The notes under the pieces are model-generated. The model ran no database searches. It saw nothing but the letters and a program-made list of their open reading frames with translations, and had not been told where the DNA came from. Made by a program: the position numbers and the translations under genes. A DNA stretch of 64,000 nt from Oceanibaculum nanhaiense (GTDB lineage: Bacteria > Pseudomonadota > Alphaproteobacteria > Oceanibaculales > Oceanibaculaceae): contig NZ_MPOB01000001.1 in NCBI RefSeq assembly GCF_002148795.1, positions 310,001-374,000 of the forward strand. The letters are read 5' to 3'. Positions 15,927 to 24,792 of the stretch are shown one piece after another. Each line of letters begins with the position of its first letter. Within the stretch, counting starts at the first letter, position 1.

Positions 15927-17498
15927 ATGCTGAAGAAACCGTTTCATCGACTGCCGCTGCGAGGTTCCGTCTTGTCTGCTGCCAATCCAGTCCCGGAGAC
16001 AGTCCCGTCCAGTGCCGCGCCCCAATCCAGTGCCGCGCCGGCGCCCGGCCTGCTTGACCGTGCATTGCTGAACCTGAAATCCGCCTGGCGGGACATCGCC
16101 GGCGGCAAGGAGCAGGAGCCGCAGGCGCTGGACGACGGCGCGGTGCAGAAACTGCGCGCCCGCATCGCCGAATGCATCGAGGCGCGGGGCGGCGAGGTCT
16201 CGGCCCGCGCCCGGGCCGCCGGCATCGGGCAGCTCTATCTCGGGCTGAACCGGGAGGGGCGGGAGCGGTTCCTGACCGTCCTGGCCGAGGCCTTCGATGT
16301 GGATGACGCAGCGCTCGATAAAGCGCTTGCCACCTGCCGGGAGGCACAGGATCTGGCCGGAAGGCTGGCCGCCGAGGAGCGTCTGCGCCGTGTGCTGGTG
16401 GCGCCGCGCGTGAAGCTGCTGACCCAGTTCAACGCGCTGCCGCAGGGGGTGAAATTCCTGGTCGATATGCGCGCCGATCTGCTGCGCATGGATTTGCAGA
16501 TCCCGCATCTCGCCAGCCTCGACCGTGACCTGAAGAATCTTCTGGCCGCCTGGTTCGATGTCGGCTTCCTCGACATGCGGACGATCAGCTGGGACTCCTC
16601 GGCGGCCCTGCTGGAAAAGCTGATCGCCTATGAGGCGGTGCACGAAATCCGTTCCTGGGCCGATCTGCGCAACCGGCTGGACCGCGACCGGCGCTGCTAT
16701 GGCTTCTTCCATCCGCGCATGCCGGATGAGCCGCTGATCTTCGTCGAGGTGGCGCTGGTGCAGGGGCTGTCCGGCTCGGTGCAGGCGCTGCTCGACGAAA
16801 ACGCGCCGGTCGCCGATCCGAAGGCAGCGGATACCGCGATCTTCTATTCGATCTCCAACACCCAGGCCGGGCTGCGCGGCATCAGCTTCGGCAGCTTCCT
16901 CATCAAGCGCGTGGTCGATGCGCTGGCCGCCGACCTGCCGCAGTTGAAGATTTTCTCCACCCTGTCACCGGTTCCCGGTTTCCGGCGCTGGCTGGAGGGC
17001 GCGCTGGCCGCCGATCCGGATCTGTTGCCCGATACCGACCGCGCCGCCATCGCGGAGCGCGATGCGGCCTTCGCCGATCCGGCTGAATTGCCGAAGCTGC
17101 TGGCCGTGCCCGGCTGGCAGCAGGACAAGGCGCTGGCGGAAGCGCTGCGCGAACCGCTGGCGCGGCTGTGCGCGCGGTACCTGACGATCCAGCCGAAAGG
17201 CCGGTTGCTCGACCCGGTGGCGCGCTTCCATCTTGGCAATGGCGCGCGCATCGAGCGGCTGAACTGGCTGGGCGACGTGTCGGCCAAGGGATTGCAGGAA
17301 TCCGCCGGCCTCATGGTCAACTACCTCTATCGCCGCGAGGATATCGAGGATAATCACGAGGCCTATGCCCGCGACGGCACGGTCGCCGTCTCTGCGGAAA
17401 TCGCCGACCGCCTGTCGGTCTGGCGCGGCGACAAGCAGAATGCGCCACGCTTGCGCGTGCGCGGCAGCCGCAATCCGTTGCGCCGTATCGCCGGCTAG
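15927..17498 (+). CDS. Malonyl-CoA decarboxylase
   Basis: The 523-residue protein has the two-domain malonyl-CoA decarboxylase layout: a helical N-terminal part (about 60-170), then a GNAT-like catalytic part with PLIFVEVALVQGLSGSV, ISNTQAGLRGISFGSFLIKRVV (about 305-330), KIFSTLSPVPGFRRWL and, near the end, FHLGNGARIERLNWLGD and GLMVNYLY. It converts malonyl-CoA to acetyl-CoA and CO2, used in malonate breakdown or malonyl-CoA control. No malonyl-CoA synthetase gene is adjacent. The start at 15927 is uncertain; the first 50 residues are low-complexity. Confidence 0.9.
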   Translation: MLKKPFHRLPLRGSVLSAANPVPETVPSSAAPQSSAAPAPGLLDRALLNLKSAWRDIAGGKEQEPQALDDGAVQKLRARIAECIEARGGEVSARARAAGIGQLYLGLNREGRERFLTVLAEAFDVDDAALDKALATCREAQDLAGRLAAEERLRRVLVAPRVKLLTQFNALPQGVKFLVDMRADLLRMDLQIPHLASLDRDLKNLLAAWFDVGFLDMRTISWDSSAALLEKLIAYEAVHEIRSWADLRNRLDRDRRCYGFFHPRMPDEPLIFVEVALVQGLSGSVQALLDENAPVADPKAADTAIFYSISNTQAGLRGISFGSFLIKRVVDALAADLPQLKIFSTLSPVPGFRRWLEGALAADPDLLPDTDRAAIAERDAAFADPAELPKLLAVPGWQQDKALAEALREPLARLCARYLTIQPKGRLLDPVARFHLGNGARIERLNWLGDVSAKGLQESAGLMVNYLYRREDIEDNHEAYARDGTVAVSAEIADRLSVWRGDKQNAPRLRVRGSRNPLRRIAG

Positions 17499-17509
17499 TG
17501 AAGTGAAAA

Positions 17510-17527
17510 TTTACATCATCGTGTAAA
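17510..17527. promoter_or_regulatory. Palindrome TTTACA-N6-TGTAAA at the end of the ScfR-type regulator gene
   Basis: TTTACATCATCGTGTAAA is a 6-bp inverted repeat overlapping the regulator stop codon (17511-17513) in the gap to malonyl-CoA decarboxylase. The same TTTACA half-site recurs four times in the promoter region of that regulator. It may be an extra binding site or chance. Confidence 0.3.
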
Positions 17528-18923
17528 GGCTTTCCGGCCGCATCGCCTCGTCCAGGCGGAAGCGATGATTGGCCGGCGGATGTGCGCGCTGGCCGCATTC
17601 CATGCGCGGGCAGATGCGGCAGCCCACGCCGATGGGCACGACATGGGTGCTGTTGGTCAAATCGAACCCGTCGGAATAGACCATCTCGCGGGCATGGATC
17701 ATGGCGCAGCCGATGCCGATGGCGAAATGCCGGCGCGGCGCGTTGTGGCGGTAATCGCCCTTGGTGATGGTGCGGGCAATGCAGAAATACTGCTCGCCGC
17801 TCGGCATCTCGGAAATCTGGATGTTGATGCGGTCCGGCTGCAGGAAGGCGGCATAGACGTTCCAGCGTGGGCAGGCGCCGGAATGCCGCGGGATCTGGAT
17901 GCCGGACAGTGAGAAACGCTTGGAGATGTTGCCGGCGATATCGGTGCGCACCAGATGCATCGGAATGCCCTGGTGGCCAGGGCGCTGCAGCGTGGTCAGC
18001 CGGTGGCACACCTGCTCGAAGCTGGCGCCGAAGCGGCGCGCCAGCCGTTCGATGTCGTAGCGATAGTCGCGCGCCATACGGCAGAACGGGTCGTAGGGCA
18101 TGATCAGCGCCGCCGCGAAATAGGCGGCCAGCGCGTTGCGCGCGAGGTCCGGCGCGTCACCCTCGGGCAGGCTGGCCTCGGCGATGATGGCGTCGATCTC
18201 GCGCACCGCCGCCAGCAATCCCAGCTGGTGCGCCGCCGCGAAAATTGCCGATTCCGGCGGCAATATGTCGGAGACCAGCAGTTTGCCGCTGGCGGGTTCC
18301 AGCTTGCGGGCGATGCCGGACGGCAGCGAGGCCAGCCGCCAGTCGATGCCGAAGACATTGGAGAGGTAGCTTTTCAGCCCGCCCTCGAACTCCTCCGCGG
18401 CATGGTCGATATCGGTGCGAACCCGTTCCGCCGCAGCCTCCAGCGTCGGGAAATAATTCGCATTTTCCTGGATGAAATCGGAAATCCGGTCGGTCGCCAG
18501 ATGGAAGGGTGGGCCGTCCCCGGCCAGCATCTCGGGTTCCGTCTGGCTGTGCGATTCCAGCGCGCGGTAGCGGTCATAGAGATGCAGGATGGCGCGCGCC
18601 ACGGCCGGGTTGCTGTGCGCGAAATCACGGATGTCGTGGTTGGTCAGGTCGGATTCCGCGAACAGCTCCTCGCCGAACATTTCCATCAGGTCACCGACGA
18701 TGCGGGCCTCGTCGCCATCGACCAGATCGGCCGGTTCCACGCCGAAATATCCAGCCAGCTTGAACAGCAGCGGCACGGTGATCTTGCGGCGGTTGTGCTC
18801 GATCAGGTTCAGATAGCTGATCGAGATGCCGAGCGCCGCCGCCAGGTCGGTCTGGCTCAGCCGGCGCTGCAGGCGCAGCTTGCGGATGCGCGCGCCGATC
18901 TGCGGATCTGATTTTCCAGCCAT
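17511..18923 (-). CDS. XRE-family regulator of the ScfR/RamB (short-chain acyl metabolism) type
   Basis: The 470-residue protein has an N-terminal XRE helix-turn-helix (IGARIRKLRLQRRLSQTDLAAALGISISYLNLIEHNRRKIT, residues 9-48 or so), a central M78/ImmA-like domain in which the metal motif is degenerate (AAAHQLGL instead of HExxH), and a C-terminal domain with conserved Cys (SGACPRWN, EQYFCIARTI, GVGCRICPRMECGQR). This is the ScfR/RamB family; RamB represses glyoxylate-cycle genes in actinobacteria. It diverges from the isocitrate lyase locus, so it most likely controls aceA. The start has GAGAGATCGAC upstream. Confidence 0.85.
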   Translation of the reverse strand: MAGKSDPQIGARIRKLRLQRRLSQTDLAAALGISISYLNLIEHNRRKITVPLLFKLAGYFGVEPADLVDGDEARIVGDLMEMFGEELFAESDLTNHDIRDFAHSNPAVARAILHLYDRYRALESHSQTEPEMLAGDGPPFHLATDRISDFIQENANYFPTLEAAAERVRTDIDHAAEEFEGGLKSYLSNVFGIDWRLASLPSGIARKLEPASGKLLVSDILPPESAIFAAAHQLGLLAAVREIDAIIAEASLPEGDAPDLARNALAAYFAAALIMPYDPFCRMARDYRYDIERLARRFGASFEQVCHRLTTLQRPGHQGIPMHLVRTDIAGNISKRFSLSGIQIPRHSGACPRWNVYAAFLQPDRINIQISEMPSGEQYFCIARTITKGDYRHNAPRRHFAIGIGCAMIHAREMVYSDGFDLTNSTHVVPIGVGCRICPRMECGQRAHPPANHRFRLDEAMRPESLYTMM

Positions 18924-18937
18924 GTCGATCTCTCGGG

Positions 18938-19046
18938 TTTACAAGTTTTTACAAAATGGCCGTTTTCTTTGACCTGAACTTTGCAGGTTTACACAGCTAA
19001 CTATCGATATTTGTTGCGTTAATTCCCTGAATGTCAAACCTTTACA
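18938..19046. promoter_or_regulatory. Four TTTACA repeats in the regulator-aceA intergenic region
   Basis: TTTACA occurs at 18938, 18948, 18988 and 19041, all in the same orientation. The first two are exactly 10 bases apart and the third 40 further, so three lie on one face of the helix. The region is also AT-richer than its surroundings. It is the likely operator/promoter region for the divergent regulator and aceA transcripts. Confidence 0.4.
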
Positions 19047-19091
19047 TCAACAGCCCGCGCTGATGCAGGGCAGAGATTGAGGAGATTGACC

Positions 19092-19340
19092 ATGCAGGAC
19101 CAGAACAATCGGACCCAGCCTCCGCAGGAGGACTACTGCACCATCATCGCCCCTTCGATGGCGGAGGCGATGCGCCAGTTCACCGCCCGTGGCCTCGACC
19201 GCGAGGGCTACAGCATCGCCGGCCGCGTCGGCCGCCACGCGCTGCTGCTGGCCGATGGCGACGCCGCCACGGAACTGTTCTCCGGCGAGAAGATGTTCGC
19301 CGCCACCTTCGTGCGCCGCCGCGCCGCCGCGACTGTCTGA
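19092..19340 (+). CDS. Small conserved-looking protein upstream of isocitrate lyase
   Basis: The 82-residue product ([20 protein letters not shown] start; [51 protein letters not shown]) is preceded by GAGGAGATTGACC, an excellent ribosome site, which argues that it is translated. It looks like a compact alpha/beta protein without signal peptide or membrane span; I do not recognise the family. It is first in the likely aceA operon, 109 bases before aceA, so it may modulate isocitrate lyase or respond to the same carbon sources. Confidence 0.7.
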   Translation: MQDQNNRTQPPQEDYCTIIAPSMAEAMRQFTARGLDREGYSIAGRVGRHALLLADGDAATELFSGEKMFAATFVRRRAAATV

Positions 19341-19449
19341 CATTCTCTCGGCGGCGATCCGGCCAAGGCAGAAAGACCGAAGGCTGCGCCGCTCTTTTAT
19401 TCCGACACGAGACCGGGTCGCCACCAGGCCCAGCAGATTGGAGACTACA

Positions 19450-20766
19450 ATGCTCGACCAGCCGATGAATTTCCCGCCCTCCGGCGGCGCACCGGATGAC
19501 GCTTTTCCCGCACCGGAATGGGCGCCCGACCGCTGGCGTAACGTCGCCCGCACCTACACGATGGCGGATGTCCGTCGGTTGTCGGGGTCGCTGCCGATCC
19601 ATCATACGCTGGCCGAAAATGGTGCGCGCAAGCTCTGGCAGCTGCTGCATCAGGAGGATTTCGTCCCGACGCTGGGCACCTTCACCGGCAACCAGGCGGT
19701 GCAGCAGATAAAGGCCGGGCTGAAGGCGATCTACCTGTCGGGCTGGCAGGTTGCGGCGGACGCCAACACCAGCGGCAACATGTATCCCGATCAGAGCCTC
19801 TATCCGGTCGATAGCGTGCCGTCCATCGTGCGCCGCATCAACAAGGCGCTGCAGCGCGCCGACCAGATCCAGACCATGGAGCGGCATGATGGCCAGACCA
19901 CGACCGAGCATGATTTCTTCGCGCCGATCATCGCCGACGCCGAGGCCGGTTTCGGCGGCCCGCTGAATGTCTTCGAGCTGATGAAGGCGATGATCGAGGC
20001 GGGGGCCGCGGCCGTGCATTTCGAGGATCAGCTGGCCTCGGAGAAGAAGTGCGGCCATATGGGCGGCAAGGTGCTGGTGCCGACCAGCCAGTTCGTCCGC
20101 ACGCTGAACGCGGCGCGCCTCGCCGCCGACGTGATGGGCGTGCCCAGCATCATCATGGCCCGCACCGATGCGGAGGCCGCGCGGCTCATCACCTCCGACG
20201 TGGACGAGTATGATGCGCCCTTCATTACCGGCGAGCGCACGGCCGAGGGCTTCTTCCGGCTGAAGGGCGGCTTCGATTGCGCCATCGCGCGCGGCCTGGC
20301 CTATGCACCCTATGCCGACCTGATCTGGTGCGAGACCTCGACGCCCAATCTTGAGGACGCCAAGCGCTTTGCCGAGGCGATCCGCAAGCAGTATCCCGAC
20401 CAGATGCTGGCCTATAACTGCTCGCCCTCCTTCAACTGGGCAAAGCATCTGGACGAGGCGCAGATGAAGCTGTTCCAGCGCGAACTGGGGGCGATGGGCT
20501 ACAAGTATCAGTTCATCACCCTGGCCGGGTTCCACAATCTCTCCTACACGACCTTCGACCTGGCCCGGCGCTACAAGACCGATGGCATGGCCGCCTACAG
20601 CCAGCTGCAGCAGGCCGAGTTCGCGGCGGAGAAGGATGGCTTCACGGCGACCCGCCACCAGCGCGAGGTCGGCACCTCCTACTTCGATGCGGTGTCGATG
20701 GCGGTGAGTTCGGGTCAGAGCGCCACCACGGCGATGGCCGATTCGACGGAGAAGGCGCAGTTCTAG
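19450..20766 (+). CDS. aceA: Isocitrate lyase
   Basis: The 438-residue protein has all main features of isocitrate lyase: [33 protein letters not shown] (metal/substrate site), [23 protein letters not shown] with the catalytic Cys in KKCGH (near residue 203), [18 protein letters not shown] and YNCSPSFNW. It splits isocitrate to glyoxylate and succinate, the first glyoxylate-bypass step, needed on acetate, fatty acids or PHB. The succinate feeds SDH encoded nearby. No malate synthase gene is adjacent. The ATG at 19450 begins the conserved N-terminus. Confidence 0.97.
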   Translation: MLDQPMNFPPSGGAPDDAFPAPEWAPDRWRNVARTYTMADVRRLSGSLPIHHTLAENGARKLWQLLHQEDFVPTLGTFTGNQAVQQIKAGLKAIYLSGWQVAADANTSGNMYPDQSLYPVDSVPSIVRRINKALQRADQIQTMERHDGQTTTEHDFFAPIIADAEAGFGGPLNVFELMKAMIEAGAAAVHFEDQLASEKKCGHMGGKVLVPTSQFVRTLNAARLAADVMGVPSIIMARTDAEAARLITSDVDEYDAPFITGERTAEGFFRLKGGFDCAIARGLAYAPYADLIWCETSTPNLEDAKRFAEAIRKQYPDQMLAYNCSPSFNWAKHLDEAQMKLFQRELGAMGYKYQFITLAGFHNLSYTTFDLARRYKTDGMAAYSQLQQAEFAAEKDGFTATRHQREVGTSYFDAVSMAVSSGQSATTAMADSTEKAQF

Positions 20767-20890
20767 GGAGGCCGTTCCCGGAGGCAAGCGTCAGAAGATT
20801 TCGCGGGTCGTCAGGTGCCTGGGCGAGTTTATTGCTGGCCCAGGGCAAAAGGGGCCACCGGCGACCTGCGAAGCTTTTTTCAGCGACAGA

Positions 20891-20920
20891 AACCCCGGCA
20901 GGAAAACCGCCGGGGTTTTC
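20891..20920. terminator. Bidirectional intrinsic terminator between aceA and a TetR-family gene
   Basis: CCCCGGC (20893-20899) pairs with GCCGGGG (20909-20915), with TTTT after it on the plus strand and TTT after it on the minus strand. It can end both the aceA transcript and the converging TetR-family transcript. Confidence 0.75.
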
Positions 20921-20923
20921 CTG

Positions 20924-21574
20924 TTATGGGGCAGACAAGCGACGCAGCACCTCGGCCAGAATCCTCTGCCGAAACTCAGGCGGCTTGCCTTGCAGATATT
21001 TCAGCCGGCCGGAATTCATCAGATCGGCCATGCCATGCACAACCGACCAGATGCCCGCCACCTCGGCCATCAGTGATTCGTCCTGCAGCAGACCGGCGAG
21101 GGAAGCCGCGCCGGTGTCTCCGCGCAGCCGGCGCACGCCCTCCACCAGATGCAGGAAGGAAGCGGAAGCGGCCTTGTCCAGCGCAGGATCGGCGAAGTCC
21201 GGCCGGTCGGACGAGAAGATCAGCCGGAACAGCGCCGGGCTGCGCGCGGCGAAATCCAGATAGCCCTGGCCGGCGGCGTTCATCTGGGCCGCCGGGTCCG
21301 GCGCGGCGGTGCGTTGGGCCGCCCGCATGCTTTCCAGGAAGCGCGTGAATCCTTCCGCCGCCAGCGCCGTCAGCAGGCCGCGCGCATCGCCGAAATGATG
21401 GGTGGGTGCTGCGTGGCTCACGCCGGCGCGCTTGGCCACACCCCGCAGCGAGAAAGCTTCCACGCCCTTTTCCGTCAGCTCTGCCTCGGCCGCCTCGATC
21501 AGCGCCGCGCGCAGATTGCCGTGATGATAGTGCCGGCCCGATGCCGGTGCGGCGGGTTTCGCGTCTTCCTGCAT
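20924..21574 (-). CDS. TetR/AcrR-family transcriptional regulator
   Basis: The 216-residue protein has a TetR-type DNA-binding start: YHHGNLRAALIEAAEAELTEKGVEAFSLRGVAKRAGVSHAAPTHHFGDARGLLTAL (about 15-70), with the THHF recognition-helix end, then a helical ligand-binding part resembling the TetR_C_33 type (AGQGYLDFAARSPALFRLIFSSDRPDF). The inducer is unknown. The ATG at 21574 is preceded by GGGAAGAGCC. It diverges from two membrane-protein genes and a 19-bp palindrome lies between them, so it likely represses that pair and itself. Confidence 0.88.
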   Translation of the reverse strand: MQEDAKPAAPASGRHYHHGNLRAALIEAAEAELTEKGVEAFSLRGVAKRAGVSHAAPTHHFGDARGLLTALAAEGFTRFLESMRAAQRTAAPDPAAQMNAAGQGYLDFAARSPALFRLIFSSDRPDFADPALDKAASASFLHLVEGVRRLRGDTGAASLAGLLQDESLMAEVAGIWSVVHGMADLMNSGRLKYLQGKPPEFRQRILAEVLRRLSAP

Positions 21575-21635
21575 GGCTCTTCCCGGTTGCGGCCCTGACT
21601 CCTGAATAGCGCCTCTTGGCGGCCCGGTCAAAATA

Positions 21636-21654
21636 ATCTTGACAGTATCAAGAT
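21636..21654. promoter_or_regulatory. Likely TetR-family operator, palindrome ATCTTGA-N5-TCAAGAT
   Basis: ATCTTGACAGTATCAAGAT is a perfect 7-bp inverted repeat with a five-base centre, midway between the divergent TetR-family gene and the ABA4-like gene. It contains a TTGACA that could be a -35 element for the rightward promoter, so binding would block transcription. The position, size and symmetry fit a TetR dimer site. Confidence 0.6.
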
Positions 21655-21698
21655 TGCCGTTCATTCGTATCTTTACATCGTCAAGTTAGGAGGTTGTC

Positions 21699-22145
21699 AT
21701 GTCCCCCGATGCATTGTTCCAACTGGCCAATACGGCTGCCCTGCTGGGCTGGGCCGGGCTTTTGGCCACCCCTCTGGCGCCGCGCCTGTTGCCGCGCCTG
21801 TCCGCCCTGCTGGTGCCGGGCCTGCTGTCGCTGGCCTATACCGGCCTGATCCTGGCCTTCTGGTCCGGCGCCGAGGGCGGGTTCGACTCCCTGGAAAATG
21901 TGATGATCCTGTTCACCCAGCCGGAAATTGTGCTGGCCGGCTGGCTGCATTACCTGGCCTTCGACCTGTTTGTCGGGGCATGGGAAGTGCGGGCGGGACA
22001 GCGCGCCGGCATGCCGTTCTGGCTGGTCCTGCCCTGCCTGCCGCTGACCTTCCTGTTCGGTCCCGCCGGCTTCGTTGCGTTCCTCATCCTGCGGGCCGCC
22101 CACCAGATTTTCCGTCCGGCCATGGCGGGGGAGGCGGTGCAATGA
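21699..22145 (+). CDS. ABA4-like family membrane protein
   Basis: The 148-residue protein has four membrane helices (about 5-25, 32-52, 74-92, 108-130) and the ABA4-like (DUF4281) pattern with AGWLHYLAFDLFVGAWEV and LPCLPLTFLFGPAGFVAFLILR. Plant ABA4 is linked to neoxanthin synthesis; bacterial members have no known activity. A ribosome site TTAGGAGGTTGTC precedes the ATG at 21699. Its stop overlaps the next start (ATGA), so the two membrane proteins are made together and are probably regulated by the divergent TetR-family protein. Confidence 0.82.
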   Translation: MSPDALFQLANTAALLGWAGLLATPLAPRLLPRLSALLVPGLLSLAYTGLILAFWSGAEGGFDSLENVMILFTQPEIVLAGWLHYLAFDLFVGAWEVRAGQRAGMPFWLVLPCLPLTFLFGPAGFVAFLILRAAHQIFRPAMAGEAVQ

Positions 22146-22951
22146 GCACGCTGGCAATGGATGGGGCCGGCTTCCGGTCCGCCCACCCGCTGAGCCGTCT
22201 GTTCCTTGGCCTGTTCGGCGCGGAAAGACTGTTTGCCGCAACGGCGCTGGTGCTGCTGCTGATGATACCGCCGACGCTGCTGGCGATGGCATTCGATGGG
22301 CGCATGCTGCTGGGCGAAAATCTCTGGATCAAGCCGCTGAAGTTCGAGATTTCCCTGACGGTCTATTTCCTCACGCTGGCCTTCTTTGCGCGCTGGCTGC
22401 CGGCCGGCATGACGGAAACCCGATGGTACCGGCTGTTCGCGGGCGGGGTGGTGCTGAGCACGGCGCTGGAAATGGTGTGGATCGGCGCGGCCGCTGCACA
22501 CGGCGTCCCGTCGCATTTCAACCAGGATATCCCCGTCATGGCGGCGATCTATCCGCTGATGGGAGTGCTGGCGACCTACCTGACCTCGTCGAGCCTGATC
22601 TACGGTCTGGCGATCAGGCGGGCTGGTGGGTTGGGCCTCGACCCTGCCTTCCGATTCTCGGTGATCTGGGGGCTGATCCTGACCTTCGCGCTGACCGTGC
22701 CGGTGGCCGGGGGTATGGCGGCCGGGTTTCCCGGTCATGCGGTTGGCGCCGGCGATCTCCGGGTGCCGCATTTCCTGGCGACCCACGCGATGCATTTCCT
22801 GCCGGCGGCGGGCTTTGTGGTGGGCCGGCTGCTGCCCGCGCGGCTTGCGCTGCCGGCGGTGCGGCTCTTCACCCTGGGCTTCGTATTGTTCGTGGCCTAT
22901 AGCTTCGTCGAGGCGGCGACAGGCAATGCCTTCCTGGCGCTGCTGTTCTAA
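22142..22951 (+). CDS. Polytopic membrane protein of unknown function
   Basis: The 269-residue product has about seven or eight membrane helices (first at 30-52, last at 245-268) and few charged residues except for EISLTVYF near 70, ALEMVWIGAAAAHG near 120 and the loop with HFLATHAMHFLPAAGFVVG near 220. Conserved-looking His and Glu inside helices could hint at a cofactor or proton path; this is inference. No characterised family recognised. It is coupled to the ABA4-like gene by a four-base overlap and converges with the EAL gene, sharing four bases at the stops. Confidence 0.72.
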   Translation: MSTLAMDGAGFRSAHPLSRLFLGLFGAERLFAATALVLLLMIPPTLLAMAFDGRMLLGENLWIKPLKFEISLTVYFLTLAFFARWLPAGMTETRWYRLFAGGVVLSTALEMVWIGAAAAHGVPSHFNQDIPVMAAIYPLMGVLATYLTSSSLIYGLAIRRAGGLGLDPAFRFSVIWGLILTFALTVPVAGGMAAGFPGHAVGAGDLRVPHFLATHAMHFLPAAGFVVGRLLPARLALPAVRLFTLGFVLFVAYSFVEAATGNAFLALLF

Positions 22952-24792
22952 CTGCCGGCCGGTTGGAGAAGCTGAATGGCCATGCCGTCCTTCGCCGCCT
23001 TGGCCTGCTTCTTCAGCTTGGCGACGGTATCCATCATGGTGTCGGGCGAACAGGGGCGCCGGCCAGCCGGCACATGCAGCAGCGCCGCGCTGCAGGTCAG
23101 CAGCCGGTAGCGGTGCGGAAGGCCATCCCTGTCGGTGGCGTCGATATAGCCTTGTGCCCGCGCCTCGGCATCATAGAAGCTGGCGATGTCCTCGGCGAAG
23201 GTGCCGCACAGCTCCCTTACCTGTTCGGTCGCGGTCTCCGGCGTGACGCTCTCCAACGCCAGGAAGAAATCGTCGCCGCCGACATGGCCGATCAGCCCCT
23301 GGCGGTTTACGAAACGCTTCTGCAGCAGCTCGGCAAACAGCAGGATCGCCCGGTCACCCTGCCGGAAACCGTAGGTATCGTTGAATGGCTTGAAATTATC
23401 GAAGTCGAAATAGACCAGCGTGACCGCAAGCTCGGGATCGGTCGCCGCCGTCGCCACATAGGCGTGGATCGAATTGTTTCCCGGCAGCTTGGTCAGCGGG
23501 TTCTGGTCGCGCGCGGTGGCGACGTTCTTCTCGTTGATCAGCCGCAACAGCGAGGTGGTGGATAGGAAGCCGACATAGCGCTGGTCGGAGACGATGAGGA
23601 TGCCCTCGGCATTTTCCGCGTGCGCGAAGATCTCCAGGATCTTGCCGGTATCGTCATGGATGTCGGCGACCGGGCAGTGGGTGATGAAATCCTTCAGCGC
23701 CTTGCCATAGGCTTTGTTATGGATCAGGTCGCGGCCATAGGGCGAGTAGATATAGTCCTTCAGCGCTTCCTCGCGCACGATGCCGATCGGCTCTCCCTGC
23801 CGGTCGATCACCGGGAAGAAGGTACGCTGCTTGTTCAGCCGGAAGGTCTCGAACACATCCTTCATGTCGGTGTCGACGGTCAGTGGCTGGATGAACTCCA
23901 TGGCCAGCCGGTCCCCGGCATTCTCATCGCGCGATGCCCGGCGGTCGCGCAGGGTGAGCTGCGCAACATGATCGTACTGTTCCAGAATCTGCGACAAATC
24001 CGTGGTCGGCCGGGCAATGAAATAGCCCTGCGCCAGATCGCAGCCGATATCCCGGCAGGTAATCAGCTCGGCCTCGGTCTCCACCCCTTCGGCGACCACA
24101 ATGATGCCCAGCACATGCGCCAGATCGACGATGGTCGAGACGAACAGCTTCTTCTTCGGGTCGCGTTCGATGCCGGTGATGAAGAAACGGTCAATCTTCA
24201 CCTTGTCGGGCTGATAGTCGTAGAGCAGCTTCAGCCCGGAAAAGCCGGTGCCGAAATCATCGATCGCCAGCAGATAGGACTGCGTGCGGTAAGTCTGCAG
24301 CATCCGCATCGAATCGGCGATGTTGCTGGTGTCATGGCGTTCCGTCAGCTCGAAGCAGACCGAGCGCGGATCGATGCCATAGCGCTCGATGATCGGCAGC
24401 GTCTGATTGGGCTGATAATCCGGCGATTCCAGCAGGCGTGGATCGAGGTTGAAGAACAGCTTGCTGTCGGTGCTGCGTGGCAGCAGCGCGAATTTGGCGA
24501 TGGCCTTTTCGCGCAGCAGGATGTCCGCCTTATGCAGCAGATTCTCGGTATAGGCGTGATCGAAAAGCTGCTGGATGCTGGTGAAACCAATTGTTTCCGC
24601 GCCGCGCAGCAAGGCTTCGTAGCCGTAGCAGGTGCCGCTGCGGATATTAACGATCGGCTGGAAGGCATAGTCGATCTTGTCCTGCAGGGACGCCAGGAAC
24701 CTGGCATTGGCATCGGTGCTGCGGCGGCCAATGGTGATGGCTGGCAAAATACCGCCGCCGCTGTCGCTGTGATCGTCCCGGTTCAAAGACAT
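22948..24792 (-). CDS. Cyclic-di-GMP phosphodiesterase, EAL-CBS-GGDEF architecture
   Basis: The 614-residue cytoplasmic protein starts with an EAL domain (about 35-285) with full catalytic set: YEALLRG (59-64 region), FFNLDP, FELTER, IDDFGTGFSG, KIDRFF, VAEGVET and QGYFIARP, so it should hydrolyse c-di-GMP. A pair of CBS repeats follows (about 300-430; FFPVIDRQGEPIGIV and GILIVSDQRYVGFLS), suggesting adenine-nucleotide sensing. The C-terminal GGDEF domain has GHVGGDDFFLAL, a GGDDF variant that may be weak or only bind GTP. This order is YfiN-unlike but known in c-di-GMP enzymes. The ribosome site is AAAGAGAAA. Confidence 0.9.
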   Translation of the reverse strand: MSLNRDDHSDSGGGILPAITIGRRSTDANARFLASLQDKIDYAFQPIVNIRSGTCYGYEALLRGAETIGFTSIQQLFDHAYTENLLHKADILLREKAIAKFALLPRSTDSKLFFNLDPRLLESPDYQPNQTLPIIERYGIDPRSVCFELTERHDTSNIADSMRMLQTYRTQSYLLAIDDFGTGFSGLKLLYDYQPDKVKIDRFFITGIERDPKKKLFVSTIVDLAHVLGIIVVAEGVETEAELITCRDIGCDLAQGYFIARPTTDLSQILEQYDHVAQLTLRDRRASRDENAGDRLAMEFIQPLTVDTDMKDVFETFRLNKQRTFFPVIDRQGEPIGIVREEALKDYIYSPYGRDLIHNKAYGKALKDFITHCPVADIHDDTGKILEIFAHAENAEGILIVSDQRYVGFLSTTSLLRLINEKNVATARDQNPLTKLPGNNSIHAYVATAATDPELAVTLVYFDFDNFKPFNDTYGFRQGDRAILLFAELLQKRFVNRQGLIGHVGGDDFFLALESVTPETATEQVRELCGTFAEDIASFYDAEARAQGYIDATDRDGLPHRYRLLTCSAALLHVPAGRRPCSPDTMMDTVAKLKKQAKAAKDGMAIQLLQPAGS

